A stretch of 11,357 bases of DNA from an uncultured Lachnospiraceae bacterium (GTDB lineage Bacteria; Bacillota; Clostridia; Lachnospirales; Lachnospiraceae), in the NCBI GenBank assembly GCA_910584205.1, contig CAJUAA010000064.1:1-11357 (forward strand), written 5' to 3'. Shown here piece after piece: positions 1-7,385 of the stretch (the first letter of the stretch is position 1; each line of letters starts with the position of its first letter). The notes under the pieces are model-generated. The model worked only from the letters and a program-made list of their open reading frames with translations, had not been told where the DNA came from and searched no databases. The translations under genes and the position numbers were made by a program.

Positions 1-54
1 CGGCCTAAATGGGCATATCTATTTACTGCAAATCCAATCGGTGCTTAGTATATC

Positions 55-3000
55 TTAAATTTTCTTCAATGGTACAAGCTTGATCCCAAATGTAAACTGT
101 TCTTCATCAAACCGGTAGCATTCTTTGACCAGCGGGCCGCAGCTGTTGGACCCGATGCCGTTCTGGGCGTAGTCCAGGCACAGTACCGTACTGCCGGAGG
201 GCTCCAGTTCATAATTGTGCGCCTTTTTCTCCAGCTCCTCCTGGGTATAGACGGAAGCGTTGAAGGAAAAACTCTGTTCCGATACCGCCGCCAGTGCAGC
301 GTTTTCATCCGACAGCAGCACATAATCGCAGCCCAGGCGGCTCCCGTTTTCCTGGGGACGGGTGTAATCTTCGTGCAGCGCCGCCACCTCCCTGTGGTAC
401 AGCCCGTAGCAGGACGCCCGGTGTTTGTCCACATAGCTTTCCCCGGGGCCCATGCCGCAGTAGGACACCTGCTGCAGTTTCTCGTCCAGGAACAGACGGA
501 GCCCGAATCTGGGAAGCTCCGGAAATTCCATGTTTCGCTTTACCTGAAGGTCCGCGCGGATCCCGCCGAAACGGTCCACCGCCCAGACGGCTTCCACATC
601 CATCATCCGCTGGACCGTGTCCGCGGACAGAGACAGGCTGCTTACAATCTCCACAGATGTCCGTGTCCGGCGGACACTGGTCGTATAAGCCCTTGCATAT
701 GCTCTGTCATACCCGGCCCTCTTCCACTCCAGTTTGACATACATGTCATTATCCACAGGCGCCCGCCAGATATTCAGCTCCATGGGCCGGTCCAGATACT
801 CCCTGTCCCCATAACGGATACTGGAAAAAAGCCCGGTCCGTTTATCATAGACATAAGCAAAATCCGGTCCGTTCAGGATCACCTCGCAGTCCGTCTCCCG
901 GACCTTTACGGAAAGCGCATCCGGAGCCTGCGGCGTCTTCGGCTGTTCCAGGAACTTCAGCGCCCTCTGGTTCCTGTCATCCTCCGTCCGAAGCCGGATC
1001 TCCTCATAGCCAAGCACATGTCCCGCCGGAATCAGCGCTTCCGTTTTTTTCTGATAATAAAACAGTTTCAGATACGACTTTCCCCGTTTGGGGATACCCG
1101 TCTTCACGCGGATGCTTCCCGTCTGCCCCGGTCCCGCCTGCACCGGGGGAAGGCCCCCGCTCTCCTGACAGATACCGTCGCAGCTGACCTCGTAACGAAT
1201 CTCCACCAGATCCTCCAGATTCGTAAAATCCATCTGGTTTCGGACAGTAAGCGTTCCGGTCTTCTGCTCAAAAGAAACCACCCGGACCGGGCGGTATACA
1301 TTCCGGTATTCCAGGAGCCCCGTATGAGGCGTCCGGTCCGGATACACCAGGCCGTCCATGCAGAAATTTCCGTCGTGAACCACCTCTCCATGGTCTCCGC
1401 CATAGTACCAGATCTTCCTGCCCTCCGGCGTCTTTCCGTGGTAAACGGCATGGTCGCACCATTCCCATACAAACCCGCCGCACATCTGTCCATGCTTCTG
1501 AAACAGTTCAAAATAATCTTCCAGATCGCCCGGACCATTTCCCATGGAATGACAGTATTCGCAGAGAATCATCGGTTTTCCCGGGCCCCGGCCCAGATAT
1601 TCCTCGATCTCCTCGAACGCCGGGTACATCCGGCTGTACAGGTCCAGACAGGAATAATCGTATGTTTTTCTGCCGTTCCGGTATCTGGCGCTCTCATAAT
1701 GGGTCAGCCTGGCCGGGTCCTGTTCCTTCGTCCACTTAAGCGCCTTTTCAAAATTGCAGCCGTAAGCGCTCTCATTTCCCATGGACCAGATGACGATGCA
1801 TGGACGGTTCTTGTCCCGCTCCACCATCAGCCGCACCCGGTCCAGGATCGACGCTTCCCACCGGGGATCATCAGCAAGGAACTCGTTCCAGCGGTCGAAC
1901 TTATGTTCATCACTGTTGTCCCTGTGATAGATCTCCACCGGCCCGTGGCCTTCCACGTCCGCCTCGTCCACGACCAGAAAACCGTATCGGTCGCAGAGCT
2001 GCAGAAACACCGGCGCGTTGGGATAATGGCTGGCCCGGATGGCATTGATATTGTGCCGCTTCATCAGCGTCAGATCCTCCATCATCTGTTCCATGCCGGC
2101 CACGGGTCCCGTAACCGGGTCCGAATCGTGGCGGTTGACTCCGCGGAAGATGATGGGTTTTCCATTGAGGCAGACCGCATGGTCCGCGACCTCGATCCGC
2201 CGGAGTCCCACATGGTCCACGATCACCTCCGCTTCCGTGTCCAGCACCAGTGTATAGAGATACGGCGCTTCCGTATTCCACAGAACCGGGTCCGGGATCT
2301 CCAGCAGCAGTTCTTCCCCTTTTTCACACCGGGCACCGGCTACCTGATTTCCTTCCCCGTCATAAAGCGCCGCAGCCGTCATGACTGTTTCCTGAAAATA
2401 CCAGAACCGAATCGACACTGCCGCAGCCGTCTCCCGGATGTCCGTCCGGACCATGTAATCCCGGATCCCCTGTTCCGGGCGCTTCAGCACATACACATCC
2501 CGGAAAATGCCGCTCATGCGGAATTTATCCTGATCCTCCAGATAGCTTCCGTCACACCATTTCAGCACCAGGACAGCCAGACGGTTCGTCCCTTCCCGGA
2601 TCACTCCGCTCACGTCGAACTCGCTGGTACAGTGAGACACCTGGCTGTATCCCACATAGGTTCCGTTGAGCCACACATAGAAGCAGGAATCCACTCCTTC
2701 AAAGTTCAGATAAGCCTTTGGCGCCGCAGCCTCTTTGATATAGACAAATTCATGTACGTAGGCACCGCACGGGTTATCCTGCGGCACAAAGGGCGGATCG
2801 AAGGGAAACGGATACCGGATATTGCTGTACTGGTGGGAATCGAAGCCCGCCGTCTGCCACACGCCGGGCACCTTTACCCGGTCAAAGGACGACACGTCAA
2901 AATCCGCCTCATAAAACGCATCCTGCAGATCGTAAATGCTGTTGTAATAACGGAAACTCCATGTTCCGTTCAGCAGCTGCAGCCGGTCGGAATTCTCCCT

Positions 3001-3111
3001 GCTCTCCACCAGCGTATCCATCCGTACGGACGCCGGTATATAATACGCCCTGGCCGGCATGGTATTCTCATGAAGCACGTTCAGATCCTCATAATGTCGT
3101 GGTACAATCAT
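55..3111 (-). CDS. lacZ: GH2 beta-galactosidase, LacZ type
   Basis: Hydrolyses terminal beta-D-galactosides such as lactose to galactose plus aglycone, in the cytoplasm (no signal peptide). The 1018 residues nearly match the E. coli enzyme (1023). Order: sugar-binding jelly-roll domain, Ig-like domain, TIM barrel (about 310-610), Ig-like domain, C-terminal beta-sandwich. Visible in the sequence: acid/base Glu447 in 'WSMGNES', nucleophile Glu518 in 'ILCEYCHSMGN', magnesium ligands Glu387 and His389 in 'EADVEGHG', 'YLEDQDKFRMSGIFRDV', 'RGVNRH', 'SHYPN' and 'GPGESY'. The E. coli Trp999 position reads Cys ('SNSCGP'). An ATG lies 24 bases upstream (3135), but GAAGGAGG ends seven bases before the ATG at 3111, so I chose that start. 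It is divergent from an AraC-type regulator and has its own promoter. The natural substrate may be a galactoside other than lactose. No terminator is visible in bases 1-54. Confidence 0.96.
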   Translation of the reverse strand: MIVPRHYEDLNVLHENTMPARAYYIPASVRMDTLVESRENSDRLQLLNGTWSFRYYNSIYDLQDAFYEADFDVSSFDRVKVPGVWQTAGFDSHQYSNIRYPFPFDPPFVPQDNPCGAYVHEFVYIKEAAAPKAYLNFEGVDSCFYVWLNGTYVGYSQVSHCTSEFDVSGVIREGTNRLAVLVLKWCDGSYLEDQDKFRMSGIFRDVYVLKRPEQGIRDYMVRTDIRETAAAVSIRFWYFQETVMTAAALYDGEGNQVAGARCEKGEELLLEIPDPVLWNTEAPYLYTLVLDTEAEVIVDHVGLRRIEVADHAVCLNGKPIIFRGVNRHDSDPVTGPVAGMEQMMEDLTLMKRHNINAIRASHYPNAPVFLQLCDRYGFLVVDEADVEGHGPVEIYHRDNSDEHKFDRWNEFLADDPRWEASILDRVRLMVERDKNRPCIVIWSMGNESAYGCNFEKALKWTKEQDPARLTHYESARYRNGRKTYDYSCLDLYSRMYPAFEEIEEYLGRGPGKPMILCEYCHSMGNGPGDLEDYFELFQKHGQMCGGFVWEWCDHAVYHGKTPEGRKIWYYGGDHGEVVHDGNFCMDGLVYPDRTPHTGLLEYRNVYRPVRVVSFEQKTGTLTVRNQMDFTNLEDLVEIRYEVSCDGICQESGGLPPVQAGPGQTGSIRVKTGIPKRGKSYLKLFYYQKKTEALIPAGHVLGYEEIRLRTEDDRNQRALKFLEQPKTPQAPDALSVKVRETDCEVILNGPDFAYVYDKRTGLFSSIRYGDREYLDRPMELNIWRAPVDNDMYVKLEWKRAGYDRAYARAYTTSVRRTRTSVEIVSSLSLSADTVQRMMDVEAVWAVDRFGGIRADLQVKRNMEFPELPRFGLRLFLDEKLQQVSYCGMGPGESYVDKHRASCYGLYHREVAALHEDYTRPQENGSRLGCDYVLLSDENAALAAVSEQSFSFNASVYTQEELEKKAHNYELEPSGSTVLCLDYAQNGIGSNSCGPLVKECYRFDEEQFTFGIKLVPLKKI

Positions 3112-3118
3112 GTAAAAA

Positions 3119-3126
3119 CCTCCTTC
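3119..3126 (-). promoter_or_regulatory. Ribosome binding site deciding the lacZ start
   Basis: On the minus strand this reads GAAGGAGG, followed by seven bases and the ATG at 3111. An in-frame ATG at 3135 would put this strong site inside the coding region, so the downstream start is preferred. Confidence 0.85.
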
Positions 3127-3165
3127 ATTTGTCATATTGCACGTCCCCGTTCGCTTTCTACCTGT

Positions 3166-3194
3166 ATTATAGTCATATTAGTCCAAAACGTCCA
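3166..3194 (-). promoter_or_regulatory. Promoter of lacZ (TATAAT with weak -35)
   Basis: On the minus strand a perfect TATAAT (3166-3171) is preceded by a 17-base spacer and TGGACG (3189-3194), a poor -35. A perfect -10 with a poor -35 suits an activator-dependent promoter. The -35 lies inside the palindrome at 3190-3199. The leader before the start at 3111 would be about 48 bases. Confidence 0.65.
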
Positions 3195-3209
3195 TGGACT
3201 CCATTGGAC
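3181..3209. promoter_or_regulatory. Nested palindromic operator between lacZ and the AraC-type gene
   Basis: GTCCAA (3181-3186) and TTGGAC (3204-3209) form an outer inverted repeat. Its centre almost coincides with a perfect 10-bp palindrome, GTCCATGGAC (3190-3199). The core GTCCA therefore occurs four times, two in each orientation, spaced 9-10 bases apart, which is about one helical turn. The inner palindrome covers the lacZ -35 and the outer right arm is the -35 of the divergent regulator promoter. Binding by the AraC-type protein is inference from position and spacing. Confidence 0.6.
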
Positions 3210-3233
3210 AAAACATGCACAAAATGATACAAT
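3204..3233 (+). promoter_or_regulatory. Promoter of the AraC-type regulator gene
   Basis: TTGGAC (3204-3209), an 18-base spacer and TACAAT (3228-3233) make a good sigma-A promoter, with transcription expected to begin near 3240. This places an upstream in-frame ATG at 3237 at or before the transcript start and supports the start at 3279. Confidence 0.65.
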
Positions 3234-3278
3234 AGCATGGAAATCTTCTGCAATGTGACCGAAAGGAGCGCCGACCCC

Positions 3279-4142
3279 ATGTATATTAACTCCGCATATT
3301 TGAACCGTTCACTGGTGGATTTTAAAGACAAAAGCAGGCCGCTCATCGTGGGAAGCTGCGGGACCTACCATCTGTATACCCGTCCCCGGCTGCCTACCCA
3401 CAGGCCGAAAGGAAGGCTGGATTTTCAATTACTGTATGTTGCATCGGGAAAAGCACACTTTTATTTTGACAAAAGTGAAGAAGACACGGTGGTCACCGCG
3501 GGACATATGGTTCTTTACCGCCCGAAGGAACCGCAGCGGTATATATATTATGGAGAAGAACAGACCGAAGTATACTGGGTCCATTTTACAGGAAATAATG
3601 TGACGAACATCCTCCGGCACTACGGAATCGGCAGCGGCATGCGCGTCATTGAGACCGGAACCTCACTGGAATATCCCAGAATCTTCAAACAGATGATCCA
3701 GGAGCTGCAGCGGTGCCAGGCCCACTATCCGGACCTTCTGACCCTGCTGCTTTTGGAACTCCTGATCCGGATCGAACGTCAGATCGGCAGAGAACACCGG
3801 CCAAAAGACGCGTACCTGAACGCGGAGATGGAGCTGGCCATCCAGCATTTCAGCGACCATTACAGCGACGAAATCAACATTGAGGAATACGCCCTCTCCC
3901 GGGGTATGAGCGTCAGCTGGTTCATCCGCAGCTTCAAACAGTACGCCGGGACCACGCCCATGCAGTATCTGGTGGAACGGCGCATGGCCAACGCCCAGGT
4001 GCTTCTGGAAACCACCAGCTACAACATCTCCGAGATCGCCGCCCTTGTAGGCTACGACAACCCGCTCTATTTCAGCCGGATCTTTCGAAAGCAGAAAGGC
4101 ATGTCGCCTTCTGAATACCGGAAAACAACCGCCGGCGTCTGA
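3279..4142 (+). CDS. AraC-family transcriptional regulator with cupin sensor domain
   Basis: A DNA-binding regulator of 287 residues, typical length for the sugar-sensing AraC group. Residues about 20-105 look like the cupin-type ligand-binding domain ('RLDFQLLYVASGKAHFYFD', then 'AGHMVLYRPKEPQRY' and 'VYWVHFTG'). A helical linker follows. Two helix-turn-helix motifs lie in the C-terminal 100 residues: HTH1 about 200-222 ('INIEEYALSRGMS') and HTH2 about 248-270 ('NISEIAALVGYDNPLYFSR'), ending in the family signature 'GMSPSEYRK'. The chosen ATG follows GAAAGGAG by 10 bases; an ATG at 3237 lies at the predicted transcript start and is less likely. Divergence from lacZ across a shared palindromic region points to control of lacZ, probably activation by a galactoside, plus autoregulation. 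The ligand is unknown. A hairpin terminator follows the stop codon. Confidence 0.93.
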   Translation: MYINSAYLNRSLVDFKDKSRPLIVGSCGTYHLYTRPRLPTHRPKGRLDFQLLYVASGKAHFYFDKSEEDTVVTAGHMVLYRPKEPQRYIYYGEEQTEVYWVHFTGNNVTNILRHYGIGSGMRVIETGTSLEYPRIFKQMIQELQRCQAHYPDLLTLLLLELLIRIERQIGREHRPKDAYLNAEMELAIQHFSDHYSDEINIEEYALSRGMSVSWFIRSFKQYAGTTPMQYLVERRMANAQVLLETTSYNISEIAALVGYDNPLYFSRIFRKQKGMSPSEYRKTTAGV

Positions 4143-4145
4143 CCG

Positions 4146-4170
4146 GCCGCGTCCGAAGCGCGGCTTTCTT
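4146..4170 (+). terminator. Rho-independent terminator after the AraC-type gene
   Basis: GCCGCG (4146-4151), a seven-base loop and CGCGGC (4159-4164) form a 6-bp GC stem followed by TTTCTT. It starts four bases after the stop codon. The stem is short but very GC-rich. Confidence 0.6.
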
Positions 4171-4257
4171 CCGACGGAATTCACCTGTCACTCCTGAGCG
4201 TTTTCCCATATGGCGGATTCCGGACGCTTCAAAACGTATGTTGCCGGGACCTGCCTG

Positions 4258-4791
4258 TCACTCCGAATCCCGCAGCCGCCTCTGCGCCTCCTCCAGCTCT
4301 TCCGACTCTCTGGCACGTTCCGGGTCAAACAGCCGGATCAGATGCATGGAGCAGAGCAGTGCGATGACGCCGAAACCTATGATGAGATAGAAAAAGATAA
4401 TCTGTCCGAACCAGACGGGAAACGCCAGAACCATCAGCGCCGGAAGCACATTCAGAACCATAATGAAGACTGTAAACACGCCGTTGCTCATGGAAAGGAA
4501 AAAAGCTTTTCGAATGCTTTCCCGAACTCCCGTGTCAAAATACATCAGAACCGGAAATACGTGAGTCAGCACCGCCAGATAGAAATAAGCCCCTGCGAGG
4601 ATCACTGCGACCACCAGAAACCGAAAGGGGGTATTCCATTGAAACGCACACCAGAGATCAGCCGCAAGGAACAGCCCGGCGCCCAGAAAGAGGAAGAACA
4701 GCGCCGTCGCCTTCTTTAAACATCTCCGGAATGCCTGAAAAAACGTGCGGATCACCGCCGGACTCTCATGAAGCGCGTACCGCATGGTCAC
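4258..4791 (-). CDS. DUF624 (YesL-like) membrane protein, 5'-truncated
   Basis: An integral membrane protein of the DUF624/YesL family, often encoded beside sugar ABC-transporter operons; its biochemical role is unknown. From the first ATG it has 177 residues with about four membrane spans (26-46, 57-78, 103-123, 127-149) and a charged C-terminal tail. Family features include 'RYALHES...RTFFQAFRRCLKKAT' and 'VFPVLMYFD...RKAFFLSMSN'. The frame stays open and family-like upstream of this ATG, reading 'CSLPLVTLGASTCALYDV', so the annotated start lies inside the conserved N-terminal region. The open frame extends to a TAA at 4921-4923 with no ATG; only a GTG just before 4791 and poor CTG codons are available. 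No ribosome site sits at 4791. The first membrane span and start seem to have been lost at the junction with the lipoprotein leader, so this may be a pseudogene. Confidence 0.75.
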   Translation of the reverse strand: MTMRYALHESPAVIRTFFQAFRRCLKKATALFFLFLGAGLFLAADLWCAFQWNTPFRFLVVAVILAGAYFYLAVLTHVFPVLMYFDTGVRESIRKAFFLSMSNGVFTVFIMVLNVLPALMVLAFPVWFGQIIFFYLIIGFGVIALLCSMHLIRLFDPERARESEELEEAQRRLRDSE

Positions 4792-4868
4792 ATCATACAG
4801 GGCACAGGTAGACGCTCCCAGTGTAACAAGCGGCAGGCTGCACTCCTGTGGTAAAAAAAGCAGGTTGG

Positions 4869-4882
4869 TGGAACGGGTTCCA
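4869..4882. promoter_or_regulatory. Candidate LacI-family operator before the binding-protein gene
   Basis: TGGAACGGGTTCCA is two perfect 6-base arms (TGGAAC / GTTCCA) around a 2-base centre, the geometry of LacI-family operators. It ends eight bases before the GGAGG of the solute-binding protein gene. The LacI-type gene at the end of this operon is the natural candidate binder. I see no second copy in the window and no convincing promoter around it, so the assignment is tentative. Confidence 0.45.
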
Positions 4883-4902
4883 TAATAAAAGGAGGAAACC
4901 TT

Positions 4903-6261
4903 ATGAACATGAAAAAAGTTTTAAGTGCGCTGCTGATTTCTGCCATGACCATGTCTCTGACAGCCTGCGGCGGTTCCGGCGGATCAGACTCCGCAGCAGG
5001 TACGTCCGGCGACGCCGCTTCCGCAGACGGCGTAGTCAACGTCACCATCTGGAGCCCCACAGATAAAGAAGCCGTGGAAGCATGGTGGACGGAAAAACTG
5101 GCGGAGTGGAACGCGGAACATCCGGAGATCCAGGTAAGCCGCGAGGCCATTGACCGTTCCGACTCCTACGCTTACGAGAATAAGATCACGACAGCCGTTA
5201 CTTCCAGCGACCTGCCGGACATCTTCTATGTGGACGGACCGACCGTTTCCTACTATGCCGCCAACGGCATCATCGTTCCCATGGACGACTACTTTACTCA
5301 GGAAGATCTGACCGACTTTGTACCTTCCACGGTTGCACAGTGTACATACGACGGAAAATTATACGCCATCTCCGCAACCGAGTCCTCTGTGGGACTGTAC
5401 TACAACAAGGATTATCTGAAAGACTGCGGCGTGGACGTGGCGGATATCGAATCCCGCACGGTAGACAACCCGCTGACCTGGTCCGAACTGGAGGAAATCG
5501 CAGAAAAGTGCACCACGGCTGACTATGTAGGGACACATATCATCATGGACCACGGCGAGGGCCTTTCCTACGCACTGGAACCCATGTTCCTCTCCAACGG
5601 CAAAGATTTTGTCAGCGAAGACGGCTCCACCGCAGAGGGATACATCAACAGCCCCGAATGTGTAGAAGCAGCTGAATATCTTGCAAACATGATCGCAAAC
5701 GGCTATGCCAACATCGACCCGATTCAGGACGAATTCTTAAACGGCGCCTGCGCTACCATGCTGGGAGGTTCCTGGGACGTCTCCATCCTGGAAGGAAGCG
5801 CGGATTTCGACTGGGGCGTAACCTACTATCCGGTATCCGACTCCACCAAAAAGGCAGTCTCCCCCTGCGGCGACTGGTCCGCGGCCATCAGCAAGGACTG
5901 CAAGAACGTGGACGCTGCCGGACAGTTCCTGCAGTGGCTCATGAACAGCGACAACACCGCTACCTATGCGGCGGCCATTGCAAAACCGGCAACCCGCAAT
6001 TCTTCCTATGAGAATGAGGCCATGGCAGAGTATGCGGAAGGACCGCGCGCCATGTTCGTAGAGCAGCTCCAGAATACGGCAGTTCCCCGTCCGAGAACTC
6101 CTTCCTATTCGGTATTCTCTACCAAATATGCGGAGGCGATGACCAACATCTTCTCCGAAGCCGCTTCCTCCCATACGGTGGATCAGGCTTATATCCAGTC
6201 CGAGCTGGACGCAGTGGCAGCTGCTTTCCAGGAGGACTATGACATGTACTATGCGAACTAA
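4903..6261 (+). CDS. Sugar ABC transporter substrate-binding lipoprotein (CUT1)
   Basis: An extracellular solute-binding protein (family 1) that captures a sugar and delivers it to the permease pair encoded downstream. Of 452 residues, the N-terminus is a lipoprotein signal: 'MNMKK', a hydrophobic stretch, and lipobox 'LTAC' with acylated Cys22. A Gly/Ser/Ala/Asp-rich flexible linker (23-43) follows. The mature domain begins near 'VNVTIWSPTDKEAVEAWW'. Family features include 'DLPDIFYVDGPTV', 'NGIIVPMDDY', 'LYYNKDYLKDCG', 'PLTWSELEEIAEKC' and 'GACATMLGGSWDV'. The ATG lies seven bases after GGAGG. No good promoter is visible upstream, where the truncated DUF624 reading frame overlaps the leader. 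A hairpin after the stop probably lowers read-through into the permease genes, giving more binding protein than permease. The ligand cannot be told from sequence; an oligosaccharide or glycoside is likely. Confidence 0.93.
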   Translation: MNMKKVLSALLISAMTMSLTACGGSGGSDSAAGTSGDAASADGVVNVTIWSPTDKEAVEAWWTEKLAEWNAEHPEIQVSREAIDRSDSYAYENKITTAVTSSDLPDIFYVDGPTVSYYAANGIIVPMDDYFTQEDLTDFVPSTVAQCTYDGKLYAISATESSVGLYYNKDYLKDCGVDVADIESRTVDNPLTWSELEEIAEKCTTADYVGTHIIMDHGEGLSYALEPMFLSNGKDFVSEDGSTAEGYINSPECVEAAEYLANMIANGYANIDPIQDEFLNGACATMLGGSWDVSILEGSADFDWGVTYYPVSDSTKKAVSPCGDWSAAISKDCKNVDAAGQFLQWLMNSDNTATYAAAIAKPATRNSSYENEAMAEYAEGPRAMFVEQLQNTAVPRPRTPSYSVFSTKYAEAMTNIFSEAASSHTVDQAYIQSELDAVAAAFQEDYDMYYAN

Positions 6262-6302
6262 CTGGCAGATCATATAAGTATATCTGACGGATATCAGTTG
6301 CA

Positions 6303-6339
6303 AAAGGGCTGCGCCTGATATGACGGCGCAGCCTTTTCT
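6303..6339 (+). terminator. Terminator or attenuating hairpin after the binding-protein gene
   Basis: A 13-bp stem (6303-6315 with 6325-6337, one G-U pair) around a 9-base loop, its 3' arm ending in TTTT. The GC core is GCTGCGCC/GGCGCAGC. It stands between the binding protein and the first permease, where partial termination commonly sets differential expression in such operons. Confidence 0.75.
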
Positions 6340-6375
6340 GTCCAAAAACAAATCGCATCCGCCCGGGGCATGCCC

Positions 6376-6414
6376 GGAAGGATGTTCTGGCGCCACGCGG
6401 CAGGACATCCTTCC
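6376..6414 (+). repeat. Strong inverted repeat upstream of the first permease
   Basis: GGAAGGATGTTCTG (6376-6389) pairs with CAGGACATCCTTCC (6401-6414) over 14 bp with one G-U pair and an 11-base loop. A separate 10-bp palindrome, GGGCATGCCC, touches it at 6366-6375. There is no T-run, so it is not a terminator. It is more likely an RNA processing or stability element that protects the transcript on one side. Confidence 0.6.
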
Positions 6415-6467
6415 AGACACAGGGCATGATCCGGATACATGCGGAACTATAATAGGAGGGAACGAAT

Positions 6468-7367
6468 ATGTCCAAGACATCCAGCCTTACAGGCAGAAAG
6501 AGAAATGAACGCGTAGCGGCCTATCTTTTCACAATACCGGCCATGTTCCTGTTATTCGCATTTCTGGTCGTCCCGATTCTGTATACGGTCTATTATTCTT
6601 TATTCCAGTATCAGATCGTAAGACCGGACAACATCACATTTATCGGCCTTAAAAATTACCTGAAGCTGTTCACGGATAAGGATTTCTGGCTGGCATTCCG
6701 AAATACGGTCTATTTCACCGTACTGGTGGTGCCGTTCCAGTGTGTCCTGGCACTGGCGCTGGCCATGCTGGTCTCATCCAAATTCCGCGGAGTAGCCATC
6801 TTCCGTACCATGTACTTCAGCCCGCAGCTGACCTCCATGGTAGTCATCTCCATCCTGTGGACGGTACTTTATAATTCCAATCCCAACACCGGCCTCATCA
6901 ACTCGCTGCTGACCAGTCTGGGAATGGATCCCATCAATTTCCTGACCAACTCCAAAACAGCCATGAACTCCATCATCTTCATGTCCGGATGGCAGGGCGC
7001 CGGTTATCAGATGATGATCTTTCTGGCCGGCCTGCAGGGAATTCCAAGAGATCAGTACGAAGCCGCTTCCGTGGACGGCGCCAGCAAAGTACAGCAGTTC
7101 CTGTACATTACGCTGCCCGGCCTGAAGGGGACGATCAAATACGTCGTCATGATCACCATGATCCAGGCCATGAAGCTCTTCACCCAGCCCTACGTCATGA
7201 CCCAGGGCGGACCGAAGAACAGTACCAAGACGCTGGTCTACTACATCTACACCCAGGGCTTCCAGCAGGGTAACTTTGGTTATGCATGCTCCGTTGCAGC
7301 CGTCTTCTTCGTCATCGTGGTCATTATGTCCCTGTCCATGAAGAAGCTGATCGCAGAAACCAATTAG
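6468..7367 (+). CDS. Sugar ABC transporter permease, MalF/UgpA type
   Basis: One of the two inner-membrane subunits forming the sugar channel. The 299 residues are usual for the MsmF/UgpA branch of CUT1 permeases. About six spans are visible: 17-45, 78-102, 112-136, 167-190, 222-240 and 271-290. The cytoplasmic EAA loop that docks the ATPase starts at Glu198 ('EAASVDGASKVQQF', then 'TLPGLK'). Family features include 'FRTMYFSPQLTS' and 'PYVMTQGGPKNSTKTLVYYIY'. The ATG follows GGAGGG by seven bases. A TATAAT at 6448-6453 abuts this ribosome site and is too close to act as a promoter. It is 18 bases upstream of the partner permease, and no ATPase gene is nearby, so a shared MsmK/MsmX-type ATPase is expected. 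Confidence 0.95.
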   Translation: MSKTSSLTGRKRNERVAAYLFTIPAMFLLFAFLVVPILYTVYYSLFQYQIVRPDNITFIGLKNYLKLFTDKDFWLAFRNTVYFTVLVVPFQCVLALALAMLVSSKFRGVAIFRTMYFSPQLTSMVVISILWTVLYNSNPNTGLINSLLTSLGMDPINFLTNSKTAMNSIIFMSGWQGAGYQMMIFLAGLQGIPRDQYEAASVDGASKVQQFLYITLPGLKGTIKYVVMITMIQAMKLFTQPYVMTQGGPKNSTKTLVYYIYTQGFQQGNFGYACSVAAVFFVIVVIMSLSMKKLIAETN

Positions 7368-7385
7368 AGAAGGAGGATACAGATT

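Noticed and set aside
217..3258. Open frame of about 1000 codons on the plus strand, fully opposite lacZ
   Set aside because: It is the mirror of a GC-rich coding sequence with complete, family-typical LacZ motifs. Its product is rich in Arg, His and Pro without recognisable domains, has no ribosome site at its start, and runs through the regulator promoter.
4881..4886. CATAAT before the binding-protein gene as a -10 element
   Set aside because: Transcription would start inside the GGAGG, and the expected -35 position reads AAGCAG, so it cannot serve as the operon promoter.
6448..6453. TATAAT just before the first permease
   Set aside because: It abuts the ribosome site, so transcription would begin at or after the Shine-Dalgarno bases; there is no fitting -35.
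5737..6480. Open frame of 247 codons on the minus strand
   Set aside because: It lies opposite the binding-protein gene and the hairpin region, has no family resemblance and no ribosome site, and conflicts with a clearly genuine gene.
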